A DNA stretch of 64,000 bases from Arthrobacter sp. PAMC25564. Its GTDB lineage: Bacteria > Actinomycetota > Actinomycetes > Actinomycetales > Micrococcaceae. Under the pieces are notes generated by a model. That model did not search any database, was not told the DNA's origin, and saw nothing but the letters and a program-made list of their open reading frames with translations. Location: NCBI RefSeq assembly GCF_004798705.1, contig NZ_CP039290.1, positions 1,302,001 through 1,366,000 on the forward strand, read 5' to 3'. This document shows positions 14,703 through 22,256 of this stretch, one piece after another (position 1 is the stretch's first letter; each line of letters starts with the position of its first letter). Position numbers and translations under genes: made by a program.

Positions 14703-17042
14703 CGGAGCCGGGATGGCCTGCTGGGCCACCCAGGCGGCAATTTGGGCCCGTGACCCGAAGCCCAGTTTGCCCAGGATATTTTCGACGTGACCATCCACTG
14801 TCCGGGGCGAGATCACCAAAGTCTGGGCTATGGAGCGGTTGCTGAGCCCCTCGGCCACGAGCCGCGCTATCTCACGTTCCCGGGGCGTCAGCGGCGACTT
14901 CGCCGCGCTGGCGCCGCCCACAGCAGACACAGGCGGAACCGGAGACGTGACGCCGAGTGCCATCGCGATGGCCTCCTCCTTGGTGAGTCGCGGCTGCTTG
15001 GCCGACAACTCCGCCATCCGCCGGGGGCTCAGGTGATTCAGAACGGTCTCGGCGGATTGCGCCGAGTCGGCCTTCAGATGCGGCCCGAAGGCGTCGATTG
15101 TGGTTCCGAGGCCTTTCCATACGGAGGTGGCCGCATTGGCCAGTTCCGCGGCAGTTTCGAACCGGGACTCGGAGGCCGCGATCCATGACAGCAGTTCGAT
15201 GGTCAGGGCCGCGCAAATGGCGTCTTTGAATTCCTGCTGGATTTCGAGGGCTGCCATTGCTGCCTGCCTGGCTTGGGCGTTGTCGCCCAAGCGCCAGTGG
15301 CACAGCGCCGAGACCCACAGCGAAAAGGCATGGGTCCAGCGTTCACCATGCCGGCTGCTGAGCTCCAGGGACTCCCGGCAGGTGCTGAGCGCCAGGTTGA
15401 CGTCACCGTTGCAGCTCTGTGCAAGGGCCAACTGAAAGAGCGCCGTGAGGGCGGAAGCGGTGTCTCCGGCTTTCTTGTGGGCGGCGATCGCGGACTCATA
15501 CAGGGTGATCGCCTCGCTGAGATTGCCGCTGAAGAACTGGTGCAGGCCGCGCCAGTGCGAGGCGTGGGCCGCCAGCAGGGGGTCGTTGAGCACATTGGCG
15601 GTCTCCTGGCATTCGTCAAGGTACCGGGCGGCAGCCTCCCGGTCGCCCTGGATCAGCGACACCCAGGCAGCCACCCACAGGGCGTCCCCCCGCTCGCGGC
15701 TGGGTTCGCCGGGCTGTTCAAGGATGCGGTCCAGCCGACGGCGTCCGGCGCTGAGGAAGCCTCCGGAAATCCAGTGGTAGCGCAGCAGGGAAGCCAGTTC
15801 GGCCGCCGCGCGCAGCTCCCCGGGGGTGTGAAGGGACCACTCCAGGGCGGAGACCAGGTTGGAATGGTCGTTCTTCATCGCGGTGAGGGCCTCGGTTTGA
15901 CCCGGGCCGCACCAGTTGGCGACCATGTCCGCGGCCCGCCGGAGATAGTGGTCGCGCTGCCGGCGCTTGAGCGTGGCGTATCCGTCGTCGTGTGCGGACA
16001 ACAGCTCGGCCCCATACTCACGCATGGTCATCAGCTGCCGGTACCGGACCTGCTCCCCGGAGCGTTCGGTGAAGATGACAGACTTCGCCACCAGCCGGTC
16101 CATCAGGTCGATGATCTGCAGGGGGTCCAGGCCCCCGAAGCCGCAGACATTCTCGGCGCTTTCGAGGTCCAAGGTTCCGGGAAACACGGAGAGCCGTGCC
16201 CAGAGCAGCTGCTCGGCGGGCGTGCAGAGTTCGCAGCTCCAGTCGATGAGCGCGCGCAGGGTCTGCTGCCGGGGCAGCCCGGTGCGGTCGCCGCCCGTGA
16301 GCAGCTGGAACCGTCTTTCCAGGCGTTCCACGATCTGTGTCACGGACAGGGAGCGCAGCCTGACCGCCGCCAGTTCAATGGCCAGCGGTATCCCGTCGAG
16401 GCTGTTGCACAGCTGCACAACGGCCTCGCTGTTTTCTGCCGTGACCGCGAAATCAGGGACGATGCTCCGCGCCCGGTCAATGAGCAGGCTCACCGCCTCA
16501 AACTGGCCCAGGCTCTCTGCGGTGTGGGGCTCAAGCGGGGACGGGGTCGCCAGCGGAGGGATCAGGCAGCTGCGCTCGCCGGCGATTCCGAGTGGTTCCC
16601 TGCTGGTGGCGAGGATCCGTAGCCCGGGGGCCTCCTGAAGTAGTTCCGCAGCCAGCACTGCCACGGCCTGAAGCAGATGCTCGCAGTTGTCCAGGACAAC
16701 CAGGATTTGCCGCTCGCGGAGATAGTCCACCAGTTTTTCCATCGCCGGACGGGTCGACTGATCGGGCACGGAAAGCGCCGACAGCACGGCCGACGGCAGG
16801 CTGATTTCTTCCTCCAGGCTGGCCAGCTCAACGACCCAAACGCCGTCGCGGAACGCCTTGCGGGACCGGTCGGCCAGTTCCAGGGACAGTCGGGTTTTTC
16901 CCACTCCGCCGGGGCCGGTCAGCGTGACGAGCCGGGACTCGGCCATCCGCGTCTTCGCCTCGGAAAGCTCCCGTCGCCTGCCCACGAAGCTCGTCATGGC
17001 CGACGCGCCGCCGGCGCCGCGTCTCATCAAGCCCTTAGTCAT
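14700..17042 (-). CDS. Large ATP-binding LuxR-family transcriptional regulator
   Basis: A 780-residue regulator. It has an NTPase domain with Walker A GPGGVGKT (43-50) and Walker B ILVVLDNCEHLL (about 113-124), then the STAND-like LATSREPLGIAGE region, a helical TPR-like middle (about 430-680) and a C-terminal LuxR helix-turn-helix (718-780, LTPREREIARLVAEGLSNRSI). Such proteins switch on catabolic or secondary genes after binding an effector, with ATP as a control. It is divergent from the Baeyer-Villiger monooxygenase gene, with a palindrome at 17133 in the 184-bp gap, so it probably activates that cluster. The start may instead be Met16 (16997), just before the conserved FVGRRREL. The effector is unknown. 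Confidence 0.85.
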   Translation of the reverse strand: MTKGLMRRGAGGASAMTSFVGRRRELSEAKTRMAESRLVTLTGPGGVGKTRLSLELADRSRKAFRDGVWVVELASLEEEISLPSAVLSALSVPDQSTRPAMEKLVDYLRERQILVVLDNCEHLLQAVAVLAAELLQEAPGLRILATSREPLGIAGERSCLIPPLATPSPLEPHTAESLGQFEAVSLLIDRARSIVPDFAVTAENSEAVVQLCNSLDGIPLAIELAAVRLRSLSVTQIVERLERRFQLLTGGDRTGLPRQQTLRALIDWSCELCTPAEQLLWARLSVFPGTLDLESAENVCGFGGLDPLQIIDLMDRLVAKSVIFTERSGEQVRYRQLMTMREYGAELLSAHDDGYATLKRRQRDHYLRRAADMVANWCGPGQTEALTAMKNDHSNLVSALEWSLHTPGELRAAAELASLLRYHWISGGFLSAGRRRLDRILEQPGEPSRERGDALWVAAWVSLIQGDREAAARYLDECQETANVLNDPLLAAHASHWRGLHQFFSGNLSEAITLYESAIAAHKKAGDTASALTALFQLALAQSCNGDVNLALSTCRESLELSSRHGERWTHAFSLWVSALCHWRLGDNAQARQAAMAALEIQQEFKDAICAALTIELLSWIAASESRFETAAELANAATSVWKGLGTTIDAFGPHLKADSAQSAETVLNHLSPRRMAELSAKQPRLTKEEAIAMALGVTSPVPPVSAVGGASAAKSPLTPREREIARLVAEGLSNRSIAQTLVISPRTVDGHVENILGKLGFGSRAQIAAWVAQQAIPAP

Positions 17043-17132
17043 TCAACAGCATCCACTTCATCAGTCGGCCCGTCATGACAGTGCCGGAAAAACGCGGCTG
17101 TGCGTGACACAAAACACAATACAGGTAGCTAA

Positions 17133-17148
17133 GGGGGTGATCTCCCCC
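17133..17148. promoter_or_regulatory. Candidate operator in the regulator/monooxygenase gap
   Basis: GGGGGTGATCTCCCCC is a 16-bp palindrome with a single mismatched pair, 78 bp upstream of the monooxygenase ATG and 91 bp upstream of the regulator start. Its position midway between divergent genes suits binding by the LuxR-type regulator. Binding is inferred only from place and symmetry. Confidence 0.4.
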
Positions 17149-17226
17149 ATGTCCTGTCCCGCACCCCGGACCATGCTGAATCAGCACCAGAAACCAGATT
17201 CCAGCAAGTTACAGCAGGAGCACTCC

Positions 17227-18909
17227 ATGGCGGATTCAATGAAGAATCAAACAAAAACCGACGGAACCACTGCCGGTCAGACCGGGGACCTCGTCCTTGA
17301 CGTCCTCATTGTCGGCGCAGGTTTCGCCGGCCTCTATGCGCTGCACAAGGTACGTGACCAAATGGGCCTGAGTGCCCGCGCATTCGATGTCGCTTCCGAC
17401 GTCGGCGGCACCTGGTACTGGAACCGCTACCCGGGCGCACGCTGTGACATCGAAAGCATCCACTACTCATATTCCTTCTCCGACGAGCTGCAGCAGGAAT
17501 GGGAGTGGAGCGAAAAGTTCGCCGCCCAGCCTGAAATCCTGCGCTACCTGAACCATGTCTCGGACCGGTTCGACCTCCGCAAGGACATCCAGTTCAACAC
17601 CCGCATCACCTCCATGGTGTGGGACGGCCAGGCGTCGCAGTGGAACGTGGGCTTCGCCGACGGCAGCACCGTCAAGGCCTCGTTCATCATCTCGGGGGCC
17701 GGCAACTTGTCCGTGCCGAAGGAGCCTGATTTCCCCGGCGTCGAAGACTTCAAGGGCGAGGTCTACCTGACCGGCAACTGGCCGCACGGGACCGTGGACT
17801 TCACGGGCAAACGGGTCGGCATCATCGGAACCGGCTCCACCGGCATCCAGGCGATCTCCGAGATCGCGAAGGACGCCGCGCAGCTCACCGTTTTCCAGCG
17901 CACGCCGAACTACGCCACCCCCATCGGCAACGGCCCGGCCGTTCCGGCGGAGGTCAGCGACGTCAAGGCCAACTACAGGTCTATCCGCGACGCCTGCCGC
18001 AACCACTTCCTCGGCGTTCCCTACACCGATGTCCAGCCCTCCGCCCTGGCGGTGTCCACCGAGGAGCGGCGCCAGACCTTCGACAACCGCTGGGACCGCG
18101 GCGGATTCCGGCTCTTTATCGACAGCTACCAGGACATCCTGGTCAACAAGGACGCCAACGACACGATCTCGGAGTACATCCGTGAGCGGATCCACGGGCG
18201 GGTCAAGGACCCGGCCGTCGCCGAACTCCTGGCGCCGAAGGGCTACGCCTACGGCACCAAGCGGCCCCCGCTGGAGACGAACTACTACGAGGTCTACAAC
18301 CAGGACAACGTCACCCTGGTGGATGTACGGACGGCGCCGATCGCCCGGATCACCGGGACGGGCGTCGTCACCGCCAGCGGCGAGTTCGAGTTCGACGTGC
18401 TCATCCTGGCCACGGGCTTCGACGCCATGACCGGCCCGCTGCTGGCCATGGGAATTGTCGGCCGCAACGGGCTGCGGCTCGAGGACAAGTGGGCCGACGG
18501 CCCGCACACCTACCTGGGCATCGCCGTCAACGCCTTCCCGAACCTGTTCCTCATCACCGGCCCGCAGAGCCCGTCCGTCCTCTACAACATGCCGCTGGCC
18601 ATTGAGGATCACGTGGACTTCGCCACGGATGCGATCAGCTACGTGCGTGAAAACGGCCTCCACACCATTGAGCCGGAGCAGGAAGCCGAGGAGAAGTGGG
18701 TGGCCCACGCCAACGAGCTGGCCCAGGCGACGCTGCTGCCCGGAACGGACTCCTGGTACATGGGAGCCAACATCCCCGGCAAGCCTCGCAAATGCCTGGT
18801 TTACCTCGGCGGCGCGCCCGCTTACCGCAAGATCTGCGCCGACGTCGTGGAGGGCGGCTACGAGGGGTTCGTGCTGGAGACAGCCCCGTCCCTTCTCGAA
18901 GTGTCCTGA
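17227..18909 (+). CDS. Baeyer-Villiger monooxygenase-like flavoprotein with altered fingerprint
   Basis: A 560-residue FAD/NADPH enzyme of the type that inserts oxygen beside a ketone. The first Rossmann motif is VLIVGAGFAGLY (about 26-37), the second is IGTGSTGIQ (about 201-209), and the conserved GGTWYWNRYPGARCD lies near 60-75. The family fingerprint F.G...H...W[P/D] appears as FKGEVYLTGNWP (175-186), with Leu181 where His is almost universal (codon CTG). Length and the rest of the fold match cyclohexanone/arylketone monooxygenases. The start ATG has GGAG 6 bp upstream; the longer open frame upstream is not supported. The esterase follows after 38 bp, which fits ketone to ester to alcohol plus acid. 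The substrate is inferred, not shown. Confidence 0.85.
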   Translation: MADSMKNQTKTDGTTAGQTGDLVLDVLIVGAGFAGLYALHKVRDQMGLSARAFDVASDVGGTWYWNRYPGARCDIESIHYSYSFSDELQQEWEWSEKFAAQPEILRYLNHVSDRFDLRKDIQFNTRITSMVWDGQASQWNVGFADGSTVKASFIISGAGNLSVPKEPDFPGVEDFKGEVYLTGNWPHGTVDFTGKRVGIIGTGSTGIQAISEIAKDAAQLTVFQRTPNYATPIGNGPAVPAEVSDVKANYRSIRDACRNHFLGVPYTDVQPSALAVSTEERRQTFDNRWDRGGFRLFIDSYQDILVNKDANDTISEYIRERIHGRVKDPAVAELLAPKGYAYGTKRPPLETNYYEVYNQDNVTLVDVRTAPIARITGTGVVTASGEFEFDVLILATGFDAMTGPLLAMGIVGRNGLRLEDKWADGPHTYLGIAVNAFPNLFLITGPQSPSVLYNMPLAIEDHVDFATDAISYVRENGLHTIEPEQEAEEKWVAHANELAQATLLPGTDSWYMGANIPGKPRKCLVYLGGAPAYRKICADVVEGGYEGFVLETAPSLLEVS

Positions 18910-18947
18910 CACCCGCCCCAGCCACGTTCTTTCCCAAGGAGATTCCC

Positions 18948-19889
18948 ATGCCCGTAGACGCAGCAGCCCAAGGAATTATTGACGCCCTCAGCGGTTCCAC
19001 GCCGTTCGAGAAGATGACGGTGGACGAGGCACGCGCCGCCGTCGCATCGTTCGCGGGGCTCCAGAAGCCCCACCGTGAGGTGTCCAAGGTCGTCGACGCC
19101 GAATACCCCGGCCCTGCCGGCCCCCAGAAGGTCCGGATCTACATCCCGGAGTCCGGGAAGCCAGGATCCGACAAGCCGCTGCCCGTCGTCGTGTATTTCC
19201 ACGGTGGCGGCTTCATCGCCGGGGACCTGGCGGTCGCCGAAGAGCCCAACCGTGCGCTGGCCATTGACGCCGGCGTGATCGTGGTAGCGGCCAGTTACCG
19301 GCTCGCCCCGGAACACCCGTTCCCGGCCGCCACCGATGACACCTTCGCCGCCCTGCAGTGGGTCGCCGACAGCATCGGCGAATACGGCGGCGACGCGTCC
19401 CGGATCGCCGTGATGGGGGACAGCGCCGGCGGTAACCTCGCCGCCGTCGCGGCACAGCGCTGGCGTGATGAAGGCCGGCCCGCGCTCAGCGCCCAGGTCC
19501 TCGTCTACCCGGTCATCGACTCCACCGCCGAGCTTGCCTCACGTGCCGATTTCAAGGACGGCTTCGTGATCAGCGCCGCCGACCTGGACGCCTTCTGGGC
19601 CCACTACCTGCCGGGCCCGGAGGACGCGGAGAATCCCCGCGCCACCCCGTCCCGCGCAGCCTCGCTGGCGGGGCTCGCACCGGCCCTGGTCATCAGCACC
19701 GAATTCGAGGTGGCCCGGGACGAGGCCGAAGCCTACGCGGCCCAGCTCGCGGCGGCGGCCGTCCCCACGGAAACGCTCCGCGTGGACGGCCTGATCCACG
19801 GGACGTACTGGATGTCCGGCGCCGTTCCGCGCAGCAACGAGATCCACGAAGCGGTCGTGAAGTTCCTCCGCCAGCGGTTCGCCGCGTGA
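18948..19889 (+). CDS. Alpha/beta hydrolase of the HSL (family IV) esterase group
   Basis: A 313-residue esterase with the family oxyanion motif HGGGF (85-89), the nucleophile elbow GDSAGG (157-162, Ser159) and His284 in LIHGTYWM. The usual acid motif D-P-L-R-D-E-G appears as EVARDEA, so Glu254 stands where the catalytic Asp is normal. The start ATG at 18948 has AAGGA 8 bp upstream; the reading frame reaching further upstream overlaps the monooxygenase and is not the start. Its stop overlaps the flavin reductase start (GTGA), showing tight coupling. After a Baeyer-Villiger step such an enzyme would split the ester formed. The cellular substrate is inferred from this pairing. Confidence 0.88.
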   Translation: MPVDAAAQGIIDALSGSTPFEKMTVDEARAAVASFAGLQKPHREVSKVVDAEYPGPAGPQKVRIYIPESGKPGSDKPLPVVVYFHGGGFIAGDLAVAEEPNRALAIDAGVIVVAASYRLAPEHPFPAATDDTFAALQWVADSIGEYGGDASRIAVMGDSAGGNLAAVAAQRWRDEGRPALSAQVLVYPVIDSTAELASRADFKDGFVISAADLDAFWAHYLPGPEDAENPRATPSRAASLAGLAPALVISTEFEVARDEAEAYAAQLAAAAVPTETLRVDGLIHGTYWMSGAVPRSNEIHEAVVKFLRQRFAA

Positions 19890-20485
19890 GTATCGACCTC
19901 CCGGAAAGTGATCCGATGACCCCCACAGGCCCCGTCGACCCGCGCGAGCTCCGGAACGCCTTCGGCCAGTTCGCCACCGGTGTCACCGTGGTGACCTGCC
20001 GGTCCGGCGACGGCGTGCCCCATGGCGCCACGGTCAACGCCTTCACCGCAGTGTCCCTGGATCCGCCCCTGGCACAGGTGACCCTCACCCGCACCTCGCG
20101 GGCGGCCCAGTACCTCGACGGGGCCCCCTTCGCCATCAACATCCTGTCCCAGGACCAGTTGGACGTTGCCTGGCACTTCGCCGGCAAACCACTGCCTTAC
20201 GAGCCGGCCTGGACGCTGGACGGAAACGTCCCGGTCCTGCTGGAAAACAAGGCAACCCTGGAGTGCACGCCCTGGGCGATCTACGACGGCGGCGATCACA
20301 TCATCGTCATCGGCGAAGTCCAGAAGCTTGAGGTGACGAACCGCGAACCGCTGCTGTTCTTCGGCGGGAAATTCCGCGAAATCGGGCCCCTCTCAGGTTC
20401 CAGCCACTGGCAGCACTGTGGTGACTCCCTGGAGTCCGGGTGGTTCTCCGGAGCAGAGTCCTTCAAATCCCTTCTTCAAGCCTGA
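19886..20485 (+). CDS. HpaC-type flavin reductase
   Basis: A 199-residue flavin-reductase-domain protein (FMN-binding split barrel): RELRNAFGQFATGVTVVTC, GATVNAFTAVSLDPPL, then FAINILSQDQ and the late FGGKFREI. These enzymes use NAD(P)H to make reduced flavin, which diffuses to a partner hydroxylase. The partner here is very likely the HpaB-like enzyme 39 bp downstream. The start is the GTG at 19886, overlapping the esterase stop; the ATG at 19916 (MTPTGPVDP) is an alternative that skips ten residues. HGATV near residue 37 and the conserved Ser/Thr residues of the flavin site are present. A 14-bp direct repeat spans its stop codon and the gap. Confidence 0.88.
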   Translation: MSIDLPESDPMTPTGPVDPRELRNAFGQFATGVTVVTCRSGDGVPHGATVNAFTAVSLDPPLAQVTLTRTSRAAQYLDGAPFAINILSQDQLDVAWHFAGKPLPYEPAWTLDGNVPVLLENKATLECTPWAIYDGGDHIIVIGEVQKLEVTNREPLLFFGGKFREIGPLSGSSHWQHCGDSLESGWFSGAESFKSLLQA

Positions 20486-20524
20486 CCTTTCACCAGCCTG
20501 ACCTTTCACAGAGGAGCACCAATC

Positions 20525-22147
20525 ATGACCGAAATTGTTGACCAGTCCGTTCCCGCCGCAGACTCGGCGCCCACGTCGTCGTCGGTTCCGTCGATGAGTG
20601 AGCGGACGACGCCGGCGAACCGGTTGATGCCGATGACCGGGGATGAGTACATCAAGTCCCTGCAGGACGACCGCGAGGTCTGGATTTACGGGGAGCGGGT
20701 CAAGGACGTCACGACCCACCCGGCGTTCCGGAACTCGATCCGGATGGCCGCCCGGCTGTACGACGCGATGCACAAGCCGGAGCTGCAGGACAAGCTGATG
20801 GTGCCCACGGACACCGGGTCCGGCGGCAAGACGATGTCCTTCTTCCGCACCCCGCACAGTGTCGAGGACCTCAAGAAGGACCGGACCGCGATCGAGACCT
20901 GGGCGCGGATGAGCTACGGCTGGCTGGGCCGCTCGCCCGACTACAAGGCCGCTTTCCTGGGCACCCTGGGCGGCATGCCGGACTTCTACGCGCCGTTCCA
21001 GGAGAACGCCAAGCGCTGGTACAAGGAGTCCCAGGAGAAGGTCCTGTACTGGAACCACGCGATCATCAACCCGCCGGTGGACCGCCACCTCCCGGCGGAC
21101 CAGGTCGGAGACGTGTTCATGAAGGTCGAGAAGGAAACCGGCTCGGGCCTGATCGTCTCCGGCGCGAAAGTCGTCGCGACCGGCTCGGCGATCACCAACT
21201 ACAACTTCATCGCGCACTACGGGCTGCCGATCAAGCGCAAGGAGTTCGCGCTGATCTGCACGGTGCCGATGGACGCGCCGGGTGTGAAGCTGATCAGCCG
21301 TGCCTCCTACGCCCACCAGGCCGCCGTGATGGGCACCCCGTTCGACTACCCGCTCTCGAGCCGGATGGACGAGAACGACTCCGTGTTCATCTTCGACAAG
21401 GTCCTGATCCCGTGGGAGAACGTCTTTGCCTACGGTGACGTGGAGAAGATCAACAACTTCTTCCCGCAGACCGGCTTCATCAACCGCTTCACCTTCCAGG
21501 GCGTGATCCGCCTCGCCACCAAGCTGGACTTCATCGCCGGGCTGCTGATGAAGGCCCTGGAAGTCGCCGGAACACAGGACTTCCGCGGCGTCCAGACCCG
21601 GGTGGGCGAGGTCCTCGGCTGGCGCAACATGTTCTACGCGCTGATCGACGGCATGACCCTGAACCCGGACCAGGGCCCCAACGGCACCGTGCTGCCCAAG
21701 CTCGACTACGGACTGGCCTACCGGATGTTCATGTCCATCGGCTACCCGCGGATCAAGGAGATCATCGAGCAGGACGTCGCGTCCGGCCTGATCTACCTGA
21801 ACTCCTCAGCCCTGGACTTCAAGACCCCGGAGATCCGGCCGTACCTGGACAAGTACATCCGCGGCTCCGAAGGCGTCGAGGCCGTGGACCGGGTGAAGCT
21901 GATGAAGCTGCTCTGGGACTCGATCGGCACCGAGTTCGGCGGCCGGCACGAGCTCTACGAGCGGAACTACTCCGGCAACCACGAGAATGTGAAGGCCGAG
22001 ATCCTCTTCGCCGCGCAGGCGCAGGGCACCACGGACTACATGAAGGGCTTCGCGGACGAGTGCATGGCCGAGTACGACCTGGACGGCTGGACCGTCCCGG
22101 ACCTGATCAGCAACGACGACGTCAGCCTTTTCCTCAAGCGCAGCTGA
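20525..22147 (+). CDS. HpaB-like flavin-dependent aromatic hydroxylase (4-hydroxyphenylacetate 3-monooxygenase family)
   Basis: A 540-residue oxygenase of the HpaB/acyl-CoA-dehydrogenase-like fold that uses reduced flavin and O2 to hydroxylate phenols. Family features are [21 protein letters not shown] at the start, [14 protein letters not shown], the [12 protein letters not shown] loop and the [10 protein letters not shown] helix. A Ser/Thr/Pro-rich 30-residue N-terminal extension precedes the domain. It pairs with the flavin reductase just upstream, and an AGAGGAG ribosome site lies before the ATG. The preferred phenol (4-hydroxyphenylacetate, hydroquinone or a chlorophenol) cannot be read from the sequence. 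With the upstream monooxygenase and esterase, hydroquinone or a substituted phenol is a plausible substrate. The C-terminus matches the decayed fragment at 14290. Confidence 0.88.
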   Translation: MTEIVDQSVPAADSAPTSSSVPSMSERTTPANRLMPMTGDEYIKSLQDDREVWIYGERVKDVTTHPAFRNSIRMAARLYDAMHKPELQDKLMVPTDTGSGGKTMSFFRTPHSVEDLKKDRTAIETWARMSYGWLGRSPDYKAAFLGTLGGMPDFYAPFQENAKRWYKESQEKVLYWNHAIINPPVDRHLPADQVGDVFMKVEKETGSGLIVSGAKVVATGSAITNYNFIAHYGLPIKRKEFALICTVPMDAPGVKLISRASYAHQAAVMGTPFDYPLSSRMDENDSVFIFDKVLIPWENVFAYGDVEKINNFFPQTGFINRFTFQGVIRLATKLDFIAGLLMKALEVAGTQDFRGVQTRVGEVLGWRNMFYALIDGMTLNPDQGPNGTVLPKLDYGLAYRMFMSIGYPRIKEIIEQDVASGLIYLNSSALDFKTPEIRPYLDKYIRGSEGVEAVDRVKLMKLLWDSIGTEFGGRHELYERNYSGNHENVKAEILFAAQAQGTTDYMKGFADECMAEYDLDGWTVPDLISNDDVSLFLKRS

Positions 22148-22172
22148 GCCCCGGCGAAGCTCCCGCCCGAAC

Positions 22173-22218
22173 CCACGAAACCCCGCCACTGAGCATGCTC
22201 AGTGGCGGGGTTTCGTGG
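22173..22218. terminator. 46-bp perfect palindrome, bidirectional terminator
   Basis: Two 23-nt arms centred on GCATGC pair completely (one arm begins CCACGAAACCCCGCCACTGA). It lies 25 bp after the hydroxylase stop and 38 bp before the stop of the convergent oligopeptidase gene; TTTCG on each side gives short T-runs for both strands. A perfect 23-bp stem without loop is unusual. Confidence 0.75.
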
Positions 22219-22256
22219 ATGCGGCAGGGCCCATCCGCCCGCGCCTACGCCCCCCG

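Noticed and set aside
16858..17226. Longer N-terminus for the Baeyer-Villiger enzyme
   Set aside because: The frame is open upstream but overlaps the regulator gene and has no ribosome site; the ATG at 17227 has one and begins shortly before the Rossmann motif.
20480..20509. 14-bp direct repeat between flavin reductase and hydroxylase genes as an operator
   Set aside because: The first copy includes the reductase stop codon, both are direct not inverted, and the genes are co-transcribed; a slippage duplication is simpler.
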